Of a DNA stretch of 48,953 nt, positions 32,868 to 41,012 are shown piece by piece. The position numbers and the translations under genes were made by a program. The stretch's first letter is position 1, and each line of letters starts with the position of its first letter. Source of the stretch: an uncultured Bacteroidales bacterium (GTDB lineage Bacteria > Bacteroidota > Bacteroidia > Bacteroidales > UBA932); the NCBI GenBank assembly GCA_910585445.1, contig CAJUEK010000006.1, positions 39,000-87,952 on the forward strand. Reading direction: 5' to 3'. Below the pieces are notes generated by a model that had not been told where the DNA came from, ran no database searches, and was given only the letters and a program-made list of their open reading frames with translations.

Positions 32868-34241
32868 TTATGCCGAAAACGACACGTCGTCGAAAGCGAG
32901 AGACGGTATCTGCCAGCGTGAGCTTGGAAGCGCGTCTGTCCCGGCTGCCGTCAGGCTGTTCCACAGGCTTGTCATATTTCCTGTAATCAACATTTCCCTC
33001 ACCGGATGGGTGACTTTTCCGCGGCTGAACGCGAAGCCCTCTATCCCGAAAGAAAAATCTCCGCTGACGGGATTGCAGTTGCCTCCGTTGAAGCCTGTGA
33101 CAAGGATTCCGCTGCCGCACCTTTGCAAAATATCCGCCAAAGATATTCCCTCGCATGAAGCTGTAGATTCATCTCCCTTTAAGTATGGCATCAGACAAGG
33201 CCGTGAAATGTCCTCGACCGTGGCAGGTATCCCCATTTTGCGGGAATGGTAAGTGTTTACGAAATATTTCTGCACCGTGCCTTTTTCTATGACAGGCGCG
33301 TCGGCAGTGGCGACTCCTTCGGTGTCAAAGAGCCTTGAACCGTTCTTGCCGGGAGTGCGCGCCATATCCATTATGGTCAATCCTTCACTGAACATGCGTT
33401 TGCCTAAAGAATCTTCAAGAAATGACATGTTCTGCTGGATTGCCGCGGCATTCAAGGCGGAAAGCAGCGGTGCGACAAGACGTGAAGACACGCCGGCATC
33501 CACTACCATCCTGTATTTCCCGGAGCGCCGTCTTTTCGGGCCGATTTGTCTTACGGCCCTTTCCAAGGCCTTCTGCCCGCAGCTGCATATGTCCGGACCG
33601 TCCGCCTTTGAGGATGACTCCCACCAGAATCCGCTGAATTTTCCTCCTTCCGTGTCCTGGATGGTCATTTCGGAGAAACAGCCGAATGAACTTTCTGTGT
33701 GCCGGCCTTCAAAACCTTGAGAATCAATCAGGTAATTGTCCTCATATGACTCCGAATATTCGCACTCTTCCGAAATCAGCTCATATCCTTTTCCTGCCTC
33801 CCCGGATTTAATCTTGGCGTAAATGCTCAAGTCTCCGGCAGCCTTGAGTCTCATGTCGGCGTTTCTTGATGTATATCTTGGGTCGAAAAGTCCAAGCTCA
33901 TTTCCTCCGGACGCATCCTTGGCCGTCCTCTGCGGGTCCGGCAGGCTTCTGAACCTATCCTCTCCGAGCATCCGTACCATCGTGACCGCCTTTGCCACGA
34001 AGCCTTCAAGCTCTTTCTCCTCAAGCCTGTTCGTCGAGAATGTCCCGTAACGGCCGTCCACGAAAAGATATATGAATATGGAACGGTCCGCAGACCTGCT
34101 GACCTTGTCAAGTTCTCCGTTAAGCATTGTCAGGCTGTCCAGTACGCTCTTTCCCAGAGATACGCGTACACTCTCAGCTCCTTTTTCCAAGGCAAGCTCC
34201 ATGCATCGCCTTGCCATGTACATTTCCTGTTCGGTTATCAT
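32868..34241 (-). CDS. tldE: TldE/PmbA-family metalloprotease subunit
   Basis: This 457-residue TldD/PmbA-family protein lacks the HExxxH zinc motif, as TldE subunits do. It shows the family N-terminus (LALEKGAESVRVSLGKS) and the C-terminal conserved region (GFNGGNCNPVSGDFSFGIEGF). TldD and TldE form a heteromeric metalloprotease that unfolds and cleaves small peptides such as microcin B17 and the CcdA antitoxin. It follows tldD by 3 bases, the standard tldD-tldE arrangement in Bacteroidetes. It precedes the SlyD-like gene. Confidence 0.9.
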   Translation of the reverse strand: MITEQEMYMARRCMELALEKGAESVRVSLGKSVLDSLTMLNGELDKVSRSADRSIFIYLFVDGRYGTFSTNRLEEKELEGFVAKAVTMVRMLGEDRFRSLPDPQRTAKDASGGNELGLFDPRYTSRNADMRLKAAGDLSIYAKIKSGEAGKGYELISEECEYSESYEDNYLIDSQGFEGRHTESSFGCFSEMTIQDTEGGKFSGFWWESSSKADGPDICSCGQKALERAVRQIGPKRRRSGKYRMVVDAGVSSRLVAPLLSALNAAAIQQNMSFLEDSLGKRMFSEGLTIMDMARTPGKNGSRLFDTEGVATADAPVIEKGTVQKYFVNTYHSRKMGIPATVEDISRPCLMPYLKGDESTASCEGISLADILQRCGSGILVTGFNGGNCNPVSGDFSFGIEGFAFSRGKVTHPVREMLITGNMTSLWNSLTAAGTDALPSSRWQIPSLAFDDVSFSA

Positions 34242-34244
34242 CTG

Positions 34245-35666
34245 TCATTCTCCTCCAACCGTAAGCCTGTTCACAAGAACCGTAGGCATGCCGCATGATA
34301 CAGGCACGCTCTGCTCCTTTCCGCAGGTCCATGTCCCGTTGTCTATCTTCAGGTCATTGCCGACAGCCGTTATGTCTGCAAGTGCCTCCGGGCCGTTTCC
34401 TATTATGTTTATGTCTTTCACCGGAGCTGTCAGCCTTCCGTTTTCTATCAGAAATCCGTTCTTGACAAAGAATGTGAAGTCTCCCTCTCCGATTTTCACT
34501 TGCCCGTTTGAGAACTCATCCACGTATATGCCTTTTTTGACGGAGGCTATTATTCCCTCAGGTTCGGCATTCCCGCTTTCCATATAGGTCGCCCTCATCC
34601 TCGGGATGGGGTTGTAGCGGAAATTCTCACGCCTCCCGTTTCCTGTCGGAGGGACTCCGTAGCGGCTTGCGCTTATCCTGTCATGCAGATATGAGCACAA
34701 TATGCCGTCTTTCACCATATATGTCTTTTCGCCGGGAACCCCTTCGTCATCATAGTTGCCTGCCCCGCGGTTATTCATGAGGGTCCCGTCATCTACGACA
34801 TTGATGCCTTCCGGACACACCCTGGTGCCCATCTTGTCCGAAAATATGGATTGTCCCTTGCGATTGAAGTCTGCCTCGAAAGCATGTCCCATGGCTTCGT
34901 GCAGCAGTATTCCCGATGCTCCGGCTCCCATCACCACGCTCATCTGGCCGCCTTTCGGCCTTTTTGCAGCGAATCTTTCGTCAATGCCACGTGTCACATC
35001 TTCGGCCAGCTCCTTGGCAAGCGCACCGCTTATCAGTTCCGCACCGATGCGGAAGCTCCTTGACGCGCTCTTGTCTATGGTCGCCTCGCCCTGGCGGAAT
35101 ACAGCCGTTACCGTGACGCTTCCCATTGGACGCGAATCTACGGTCAGCTCACCGAGCGAATTGTACATCAGCACTTCGCATACCGAATCAGAAAGTCTTG
35201 CCATGACTTTCACTATCCTGCTGTCCCTGGAAAGGACTTCCTGTTCCACTGTCTTGAGGAACGGAAGGAAGGCGGAGGCATCTGACAGCCTCCAGTCTTT
35301 CTGCTGGGGATACAGGTCAAGCTTCCTTATGCCTGCCTGGGCATAGCGCAGACCGCTTCTGCCTGACTGTCCGGATGCAATGGCGGAAGCGGCTTCGGCA
35401 GCTTTGAGCATGTCCGGCATATCGGTATTTTCGGAATATGCGTATCCTGTCTTTTCTCCGTTTAGGACCCTGATGCCTACTCCGAAATCGGTATGGAAGC
35501 CTCCTGAGGAAACTTCCGAGTCCTTAAGCAGCAGGTTGAAAAATGATGTGTTCTCGAAATAAAGGTCAGCGTAGTCTCCGCCTCTCGAAAGTGCCGTCTC
35601 CACCAGCTTCTGCAGCTGGCATTCCGTGACCTTGAATGTATTGAGATAATATGTCTTGTCGTTCAT
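34245..35666 (-). CDS. tldD: TldD-family zinc metalloprotease
   Basis: This is the catalytic partner of TldE, with 473 residues and the zinc motif LLHEAMGHAFEAD (HExxxH) at about residue 258. The family-typical N-terminus contains GGDYADLYFENT, and the C-terminal part has VKKGIYVDEFSNGQV and the tail CGMPTVLVNRLTVGG. TldD/E is cytoplasmic and acts on peptides threaded into its cavity. The ATG at 35666 overlaps the upstream kinase stop by 4 bases. The downstream tldE start is 3 bases after its stop. Confidence 0.93.
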   Translation of the reverse strand: MNDKTYYLNTFKVTECQLQKLVETALSRGGDYADLYFENTSFFNLLLKDSEVSSGGFHTDFGVGIRVLNGEKTGYAYSENTDMPDMLKAAEAASAIASGQSGRSGLRYAQAGIRKLDLYPQQKDWRLSDASAFLPFLKTVEQEVLSRDSRIVKVMARLSDSVCEVLMYNSLGELTVDSRPMGSVTVTAVFRQGEATIDKSASRSFRIGAELISGALAKELAEDVTRGIDERFAAKRPKGGQMSVVMGAGASGILLHEAMGHAFEADFNRKGQSIFSDKMGTRVCPEGINVVDDGTLMNNRGAGNYDDEGVPGEKTYMVKDGILCSYLHDRISASRYGVPPTGNGRRENFRYNPIPRMRATYMESGNAEPEGIIASVKKGIYVDEFSNGQVKIGEGDFTFFVKNGFLIENGRLTAPVKDINIIGNGPEALADITAVGNDLKIDNGTWTCGKEQSVPVSCGMPTVLVNRLTVGGE

Positions 35667-36265
35667 TGTGCGTCTTCTGCGGTATATAGCCTTTCCATGG
35701 CCGTCATCCTTATCTTCTCATATGTCTGGGCGTCCCTGATGCTCGTGACCTCTCCTTTTGAGCCTTCCGCGATGACACGGAAAGGAATCTGTGAGTTGTC
35801 TGCAAGTATCCATCTTTCACAGACGGGCGCATAATAATGGAAAAAATATTCTATTCCTACCTGGTATCGTCTCCTGATTGTCTCCTCAGGAATGTTATGT
35901 CCTCCGGCCTCAACCCTGGCCCGTACCCTTTCCACTGCAAGGTCCGGTGATTTCAGCCAGAAATAAAGCAGGGTCACTGTGTATCCTGCGTCCTGTGCCA
36001 TGCGGACAGTCCTCATTAGCGTCCTTGTGGCGAGAGTTGTCTCCACTGCGAAATCCTGCCGCCTTTTGAGAAGATAGCGTATCTTCATTATCATGTAGCG
36101 GCTTGCCTGTATGGATGCGTTTTCCGGCTTGAATGGGGACAGGCCCTTGGCAAATTCGTCAGAGTTGACGAACTCGCTGCATTCGAGCATCTCCGGGAGC
36201 ACCGAATATGAAGCGGTTGTTTTTCCTGCACCGTTGCAGCCTGATATTATATAAAGTCTCGGCAT
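35663..36265 (-). CDS. Zeta-toxin-like P-loop kinase
   Basis: This is a P-loop kinase of 200 residues with Walker A SGCNGAGKTT. It also has the zeta/UNAG-kinase features VNSDEFAKGLSPFKPENASIQA (substrate-binding Asp/Glu) and FAVETTLATRTL, and a Walker B-like YFWLKSPDLAVERVRARVEAGGHN. This is the chromosomal zeta toxin family type. Plasmid zeta toxins phosphorylate UDP-N-acetylglucosamine and need an epsilon antitoxin. No antitoxin gene is adjacent, so a housekeeping kinase role is as likely as toxicity. The ATG at 36265 is 2 bases after the upstream stop; an in-frame TTG at 36271 is not needed. It overlaps tldD by 4 bases. Confidence 0.85.
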   Translation of the reverse strand: MPRLYIISGCNGAGKTTASYSVLPEMLECSEFVNSDEFAKGLSPFKPENASIQASRYMIMKIRYLLKRRQDFAVETTLATRTLMRTVRMAQDAGYTVTLLYFWLKSPDLAVERVRARVEAGGHNIPEETIRRRYQVGIEYFFHYYAPVCERWILADNSQIPFRVIAEGSKGEVTSIRDAQTYEKIRMTAMERLYTAEDAQ

Positions 36266-36267
36266 TT

Positions 36268-36978
36268 TCAATCATTGTTTCTGCTTGTCACCCCGTATCC
36301 GAATAATGCGAAGTCACCCTTGCAAGGATCATCGGGGAAAACCTCCAGGAATGCGTCCGTAATCTCCCTTGCTGTCACGATGTCCTTCTGCTTGCGGCTT
36401 GTCAGCCCGAGCGAAGTCGCCTGACCGTAAACATGCACGTCAAGGGGAAGTATCAGCTTTTTCTTGTCGCTGTTCTTCCACAGACCGAGGTCAACCTTGC
36501 CGTCATCACGCACCATCCATCTGCGCATCATGCTGATTTTCTTGTTCGGGGCCTTGCGGTCTTCTTTCTGTCCGAACACCTTGCAGCGTATGTCGGTGTC
36601 TGACAGCTCCTCGATGCTGCCTGACTGCATGTAAAGTTCACGCAGACGTGAGCATATGGCTGCAAATTCGCTCCATTTGACTGTCCTGTGCAGGCTGGCA
36701 TTCTCGTCGCGCCAGTCTCCTGCCATGACATAATCATACGGTTTCCAGCACATCTCGTCAAACATCCTGCCGCAGTCGCGCACTATCATGGCACGTCGTC
36801 CCCATGCGAGATGGGCCGAGAGCAGGGCTGAGATTTCCACGTCCGCCAGGGATGCCTCCCCGGCCCGGTATTTCTTTGCGAACTGTCTCGGGAAAGCGAT
36901 AGGGTCTTCCTCAAAATATTTCGGGTCATTGTATTCCTCCGCCCACCCGATGAGGGTCTCTTTCAAACCAGTGTCCAT
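36268..36978 (-). CDS. TIGR02757/DUF2400 family protein
   Basis: This 236-residue protein belongs to the DUF2400 (TIGR02757) family, of unknown function and related by fold to helix-hairpin-helix DNA repair glycosylases. Matching features are DPIAFPRQFAKKY, LLSAHLAWGRRAMI, the central MRRWMVRDDGKVDLGLWK, the conserved LILPLDVHVYGQA, and the end FALFGYGV. It heads the operon that continues into the zeta-like kinase and tldD/tldE, and a TATTTTTG box lies 55 bases upstream. Confidence 0.88.
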   Translation of the reverse strand: MDTGLKETLIGWAEEYNDPKYFEEDPIAFPRQFAKKYRAGEASLADVEISALLSAHLAWGRRAMIVRDCGRMFDEMCWKPYDYVMAGDWRDENASLHRTVKWSEFAAICSRLRELYMQSGSIEELSDTDIRCKVFGQKEDRKAPNKKISMMRRWMVRDDGKVDLGLWKNSDKKKLILPLDVHVYGQATSLGLTSRKQKDIVTAREITDAFLEVFPDDPCKGDFALFGYGVTSRNND

Positions 36979-37032
36979 ATAGATTGCAACTGTTGGCCTG
37001 CCTTTTTTGAAGGCAGCGTTTCTACTTTTCTA

Positions 37033-37040
37033 CAAAAATA
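37033..37040 (-). promoter_or_regulatory. -7 box of the DUF2400-tldD operon
   Basis: On the minus strand this reads TATTTTTG, a perfect TAnnTTTG match, about 55 bases upstream of the ATG at 36978. Confidence 0.5.
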
Positions 37041-37147
37041 GCCATATTTTTAGAACAGCCCATGGCATCCGGGCATTTTTCCGAAAAACTCTTTGATTTC
37101 ATTCCGTGGAAACAGGCCGGGTGCGCTCTTGGCAGGTCAGGCTGCCT

Positions 37148-37178
37148 AAAAAGAAAAAGCCGGGATTCATTTCCCGGC
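37148..37178 (-). terminator. Terminator of the peptide transporter gene
   Basis: On the minus strand GCCGGGA (37172-37178) pairs with TCCCGGC (37159-37165), followed by TTTTTCTTTTT. It lies about 30 bases past the transporter stop. Confidence 0.9.
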
Positions 37179-37207
37179 CTTTCCTTTGCGATGCCTTGCG
37201 GCATGTG

Positions 37208-38767
37208 TTATTTTGTCACTTTCTCAAGCCATTTGACCATTCCGAACATTACGCCCATTGAGATGATGCAGACGGTCGCGAATACAGCCCAGCACTGCCA
37301 TATAGGCCATGCGTTGTACATTTTAGGGCCGAGGAAGAGAAGCAGGTTGCCGACTGCGGTCGCGCCGAGCCAGAGTCCCTGGCACAATCCGAGCATGCTC
37401 TTCGGAGCCACTTTGGATACGAACGACAATCCGAGCGGTGATATGAACAGCTCAGCTACCGTAAGGAAGAAATAAGTGGCGATGAGAACCCACCAGTGGG
37501 CCTTTCCAGTCATCTGCTCCGCGATAGGAAGTGATTTGAAATCCTCTGCTGAAGGATAGTGCTGAATCATTGAGAACACCATGAGGAAAATGAATGCGAG
37601 AGCCGCGATTCCCATGCCGATTCCGATTTTCTTCGGAGTCGAGACTTCTTTTCCCCTCCTTGAGAGGAAACTGAAAATCGCCATGATCACAGGTGTGAGG
37701 ACAATGACGAAGAACGGGTTGATTGCCTGCCATACTTCAGGAGCCACAGCAGAAGAGTCAACGAAGTCGCGCGCGAAGAATGAAAGCGACATTCCGTTCT
37801 GGTGGAATGAGAACCAGAAGAATATCACGATTCCAAGAACTGCGAAAAGCGCATACATCCTCTTCTTGATTTCATTTGCCATGGCGGCCTTCTCCTCAGC
37901 GGTATATTCAACTCCCTTGACTGCCTCTTTCTTTGACGGCGTAGGGAAGGTCTTCTGGGAGAACAGGAAGATGACAAGGGATATTACCATTGCCACAACC
38001 GATGCTATGAATGAATAATGGATGCCCTCGTTGAAAATCTGGAGGTATTTCTGGCATGAATCAGCCATATCCATGATGTTTCCTCCTGCAGCGGCCATAA
38101 GCGAGCTGAGGTTCTCGAGAGCCTGTGCGCTCATTCCGGCAGCGTCGTTCAGGAATTCGTGGCAGAGAGCCGGGAGCTGCGCATTATATACCATGCCGTT
38201 TGCCTGGAGCCACCATTCGCGCAGGAGCGGTGCCACAAACGGGGCAATCAGACCTCCTACGTTGATGAACACGTAGAAAATCTGGAAGCCTGAGTCGCGC
38301 TTGTCCTTTGCTTCAGCGAGTGCCTGCGGGCCTTTTTTTGCGGCTTCAGCCTCCAAGTTGTCGTACATCTGTCCCACGATTGCCTGAAGGTTTCCCTTGA
38401 AGAGTCCGTTTCCGAACGCAATGAGGAAAAGTGCAAGGCAGGTGAGCGGCAGGAGCCAGCTGATGTTGGTTGAGGTCGCAAGGATAGGGATTGAAAGCAG
38501 GGCATAGCCAGAGGCCATTATTATGAGACCGGTCTTGATTGTGCCTTTGTAGTTCTGGGATTTGTCGGCTATGATTCCGCCGACAAGGCTGAGAATATAG
38601 ATGCCTGCATAGAAAACTGAATAAATGCTGCCTGCGGTACTTTCGCCGAGGCCGAATTTGGAGCAGAGGAACAGGACGAGCACGGCGTTCATGATATAGT
38701 ATCCGAAACGTTCGCCCATGTTGCTCAGAGCTGCAGCCAATAGTCCTTTTGGATGTCCTTTGAACAT
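37208..38767 (-). CDS. POT-family proton-coupled oligopeptide transporter
   Basis: This 519-residue MFS protein is of the POT/PTR2 type, with about 12-14 hydrophobic helices. The proton-coupling ExxER-like motif is in SNMGERFGYY on helix 1, and GGIIADKSQNYKGTI fills the helix 2-3 loop as in the family. Two soluble insertions are typical of Bacteroidetes members: one rich in Lys and Ala at about 135-155, and one after helix 6. POT carriers import di- and tripeptides with protons. It is a single-gene transcript with a TATCTTTG box upstream and a strong terminator downstream. Confidence 0.92.
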   Translation of the reverse strand: MFKGHPKGLLAAALSNMGERFGYYIMNAVLVLFLCSKFGLGESTAGSIYSVFYAGIYILSLVGGIIADKSQNYKGTIKTGLIIMASGYALLSIPILATSTNISWLLPLTCLALFLIAFGNGLFKGNLQAIVGQMYDNLEAEAAKKGPQALAEAKDKRDSGFQIFYVFINVGGLIAPFVAPLLREWWLQANGMVYNAQLPALCHEFLNDAAGMSAQALENLSSLMAAAGGNIMDMADSCQKYLQIFNEGIHYSFIASVVAMVISLVIFLFSQKTFPTPSKKEAVKGVEYTAEEKAAMANEIKKRMYALFAVLGIVIFFWFSFHQNGMSLSFFARDFVDSSAVAPEVWQAINPFFVIVLTPVIMAIFSFLSRRGKEVSTPKKIGIGMGIAALAFIFLMVFSMIQHYPSAEDFKSLPIAEQMTGKAHWWVLIATYFFLTVAELFISPLGLSFVSKVAPKSMLGLCQGLWLGATAVGNLLLFLGPKMYNAWPIWQCWAVFATVCIISMGVMFGMVKWLEKVTK

Positions 38768-38847
38768 GATGAATTGGTTTATGTGTTGTTAATAAAAAAG
38801 TTGCTTTCAACTGCCGGGAATGCCTCTGTGTCTGGCATGCCGGCCGA

Positions 38848-38855
38848 CAAAGATA
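38848..38855 (-). promoter_or_regulatory. -7 box of the peptide transporter gene
   Basis: On the minus strand this reads TATCTTTG, a perfect TAnnTTTG match, 80 bases upstream of the ATG at 38767. Confidence 0.5.
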
Positions 38856-38931
38856 ATAAAATCTGCGGAATATGGGCACCGGCTGTTGTAAATTGGTCGG
38901 CGGAAGTGATGTGTCGATTGAGGAAAAATGG

Positions 38932-38939
38932 TATATTTG
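38932..38939 (+). promoter_or_regulatory. -7 box of the acyltransferase-DUF4831-pepD operon
   Basis: TATATTTG is a perfect TAnnTTTG match, 73 bases before the ATG at 39013. The -33 box is not clear. Confidence 0.5.
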
Positions 38940-39012
38940 CGTTACTGAAAAGTCAGGAATGCTGTGCCGCGATGTGGCGGTCTTGTATGAAGACATAGAG
39001 ATTATATTGTAA

Positions 39013-39915
39013 ATGAATGAGATAGGTGTAAGGATAGCTCGTGCTTTGGTGAAAATATTCGGCAGGTTGCCGTTGGGATTCCACTATGCCATGAGCAGGC
39101 TGGTGTGCTGGGTGGTGAAGGATGTGATGCGGTATAGGCATGACGTGGTTATGACGAATCTGGCGAGATCATTCCCTGAAAAGAAATACCGTGAGCTTGA
39201 GTCCATAGCTGACGCTTATTACAGGCATTTGGGCGACATGATCGTAGAGGCCCTCTGGTTCGGTGCTTCAGACGGGGAGCGCATGCGGAAAAGCGGAATA
39301 CTCACTGTAATGAATCCGGAGGTGATGAACGCGTTGTTCGAGTCCAGACCGTCTGTGACCGTCCTTTATTCGCATTGCGGAAACTGGGAACTTTTGGGAG
39401 GCCTGCTTGCAAGCGGAACTGCCACAGGGACTCCTCTGATTGTTGAGGAAGGGCATATAAAGGTGGTTTACAAACGTCTCCACAATGCCTTTTCTGACAG
39501 TTTTTTCAGGCTGAACAGGGTTTCTCCGCTTGAACGGGTGGGAACTTCGTGCGAAATCGAATCGTCCGATATACTTAGGTATGCGGTAAAGCATAAGGAC
39601 GAGAAGAACGTATATATATACATGGCTGACCAGTATCCGTACCAGGCGGCGTATGATGTGGGGGAATTCCTGCACCAGCCGACTGTAGCGATGGCAGGCA
39701 GCGTGCGTGTGGCTCAGAAATTTTCACATGCGGTTGTCTATCTGAAGATGAAGCATGTCTCGCGGGGAAGATATGAGGCCAGTTTCATTCCCATATGCGG
39801 GGATGCCTCGGCAATGTCTTGCGATGAAATGATGAAACGTTATTTCGAACTCCTTGAGCAGGAGATTAAGGAGACACCGCACAACTGGCTTTGGTCTCAT
39901 AAGAGATGGAAATGA
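39013..39915 (+). CDS. LpxL/HtrB-type lysophospholipid/lipid A acyltransferase
   Basis: This 300-residue membrane-associated acyltransferase has the HX4E-type catalytic motif SHCGNWE at about residue 120. It has an N-terminal amphipathic or hydrophobic segment (GFHYAMSRLVCWVV) and the family segments LARSFPEKKY and YMADQYPYQ. LpxL-type enzymes add secondary acyl chains to lipid A using acyl-ACP. Bacteroidetes carry a single such enzyme giving penta-acylated lipid A, which may be this one, but that is inferred. It is followed by a DUF4831 gene after 16 bases. Confidence 0.88.
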   Translation: MNEIGVRIARALVKIFGRLPLGFHYAMSRLVCWVVKDVMRYRHDVVMTNLARSFPEKKYRELESIADAYYRHLGDMIVEALWFGASDGERMRKSGILTVMNPEVMNALFESRPSVTVLYSHCGNWELLGGLLASGTATGTPLIVEEGHIKVVYKRLHNAFSDSFFRLNRVSPLERVGTSCEIESSDILRYAVKHKDEKNVYIYMADQYPYQAAYDVGEFLHQPTVAMAGSVRVAQKFSHAVVYLKMKHVSRGRYEASFIPICGDASAMSCDEMMKRYFELLEQEIKETPHNWLWSHKRWK

Positions 39916-39931
39916 ACAACAGAAATCTGAT

Positions 39932-40993
39932 ATGATGAAACGTACATTAGAAATGGTCGTGGCTGTGGCCATGATGACGATTCCGCTGACCGTGTCGGCC
40001 CAGAAGAATTCGGACCCGGAGGGTTTCGTGACATATTCGCTTCCTTCAACGGTGATTACTTTGGAGGTTGAGGCTGTGCAGGAGAAATTCCATGCCGGCC
40101 CTTATGCCCGGTTTGCGGAGAAATATCTTGGAATCAAGGCACGTCAGAAGGACGAGACTTCTGTCCGGCTTACCCAGGTGAAGATGCTGCCTCTTCTTGA
40201 GGCGGACCAGAGCCGCAGATATTCTGTAAATGTGAAAAAGGGCCAGCTTGACGGCACTTTCATGAAACTTTCCCGCGGAGGGCTCGTGTCTTTTTCGGAT
40301 GCCATGTCAGGTGACCAGACGCTCTGGCGCTTCCCTGAGGAAAGCCGCAGTGACTTCTCCGGAAAGGGAGTATCGTCAAATTTGACTTCGGAGGCGGCCA
40401 CGCTGTATCGTAACGGCAGGAGGGAGTCCGCATATGACAAGGTGTCCGTGCAGCAGAACATGCTTGTGGAGAAGTCGCTTGAACAGAGGGCCGCTGAGAC
40501 TGCCCAGATGATACTCAAGCTCCGCAGCCAGAGGCTCCAGATTGTGACCGGTGACACGGATGCAACCTACAGCGGTGAGGCTATGGGGGCTGCGATAGAT
40601 GAAATAACGCGTCTTGAGAAAGAATATATGACGCTTTTTGCCGGTTATTCGGACTACAGTACGCAGAAGATGATGTTTGAGGTGATTCCGGAGCCGGGGC
40701 GTGACAGCCAGATATATGTGGCCTTCCGCATGTCGGATACGGCCGGCCTTGTCCCTGCAGACAACCTGTCCGGAAAGCCTGTGGTAATGGAGATTGTGCC
40801 GCAGGCATTTGCCGAGCCTGTCCTTGCGGAGCCTGACTCCAAGAACGCAAAGGCCGTGCTTGCATATTACCGCATTCCTGCCATCTGCACCGTGAAACTG
40901 ATGGACGGCGTGAACCTTTTGCTCCAGAGCCGCATGCCGGTCTTCCAGCTCGGAAGGGAAAGCTCGGTTCCGGTGAACGTTATACTTAAATGA
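39932..40993 (+). CDS. DUF4831 family exported protein
   Basis: This exported protein of about 353 residues has a signal peptide (ending LTVSAQ) and matches DUF4831. Matching features are TYSLPSTVITLEVEAVQEKF, then GPYARFAEKYLGI, a charged middle, ETAQMILKLRSQRLQIVTGD, LEKEYMTLFAG, and the end of the domain with YRIPA and SRMPVFQLG. Adjacent ATGs at 39932 and 39935 are both possible starts; the upstream in-frame ATG at 39854 lies inside the acyltransferase gene. The function of the family is not known. Confidence 0.87.
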   Translation: MMKRTLEMVVAVAMMTIPLTVSAQKNSDPEGFVTYSLPSTVITLEVEAVQEKFHAGPYARFAEKYLGIKARQKDETSVRLTQVKMLPLLEADQSRRYSVNVKKGQLDGTFMKLSRGGLVSFSDAMSGDQTLWRFPEESRSDFSGKGVSSNLTSEAATLYRNGRRESAYDKVSVQQNMLVEKSLEQRAAETAQMILKLRSQRLQIVTGDTDATYSGEAMGAAIDEITRLEKEYMTLFAGYSDYSTQKMMFEVIPEPGRDSQIYVAFRMSDTAGLVPADNLSGKPVVMEIVPQAFAEPVLAEPDSKNAKAVLAYYRIPAICTVKLMDGVNLLLQSRMPVFQLGRESSVPVNVILK

Positions 40994-41012
40994 CATTTGA
41001 AACATTGATATT

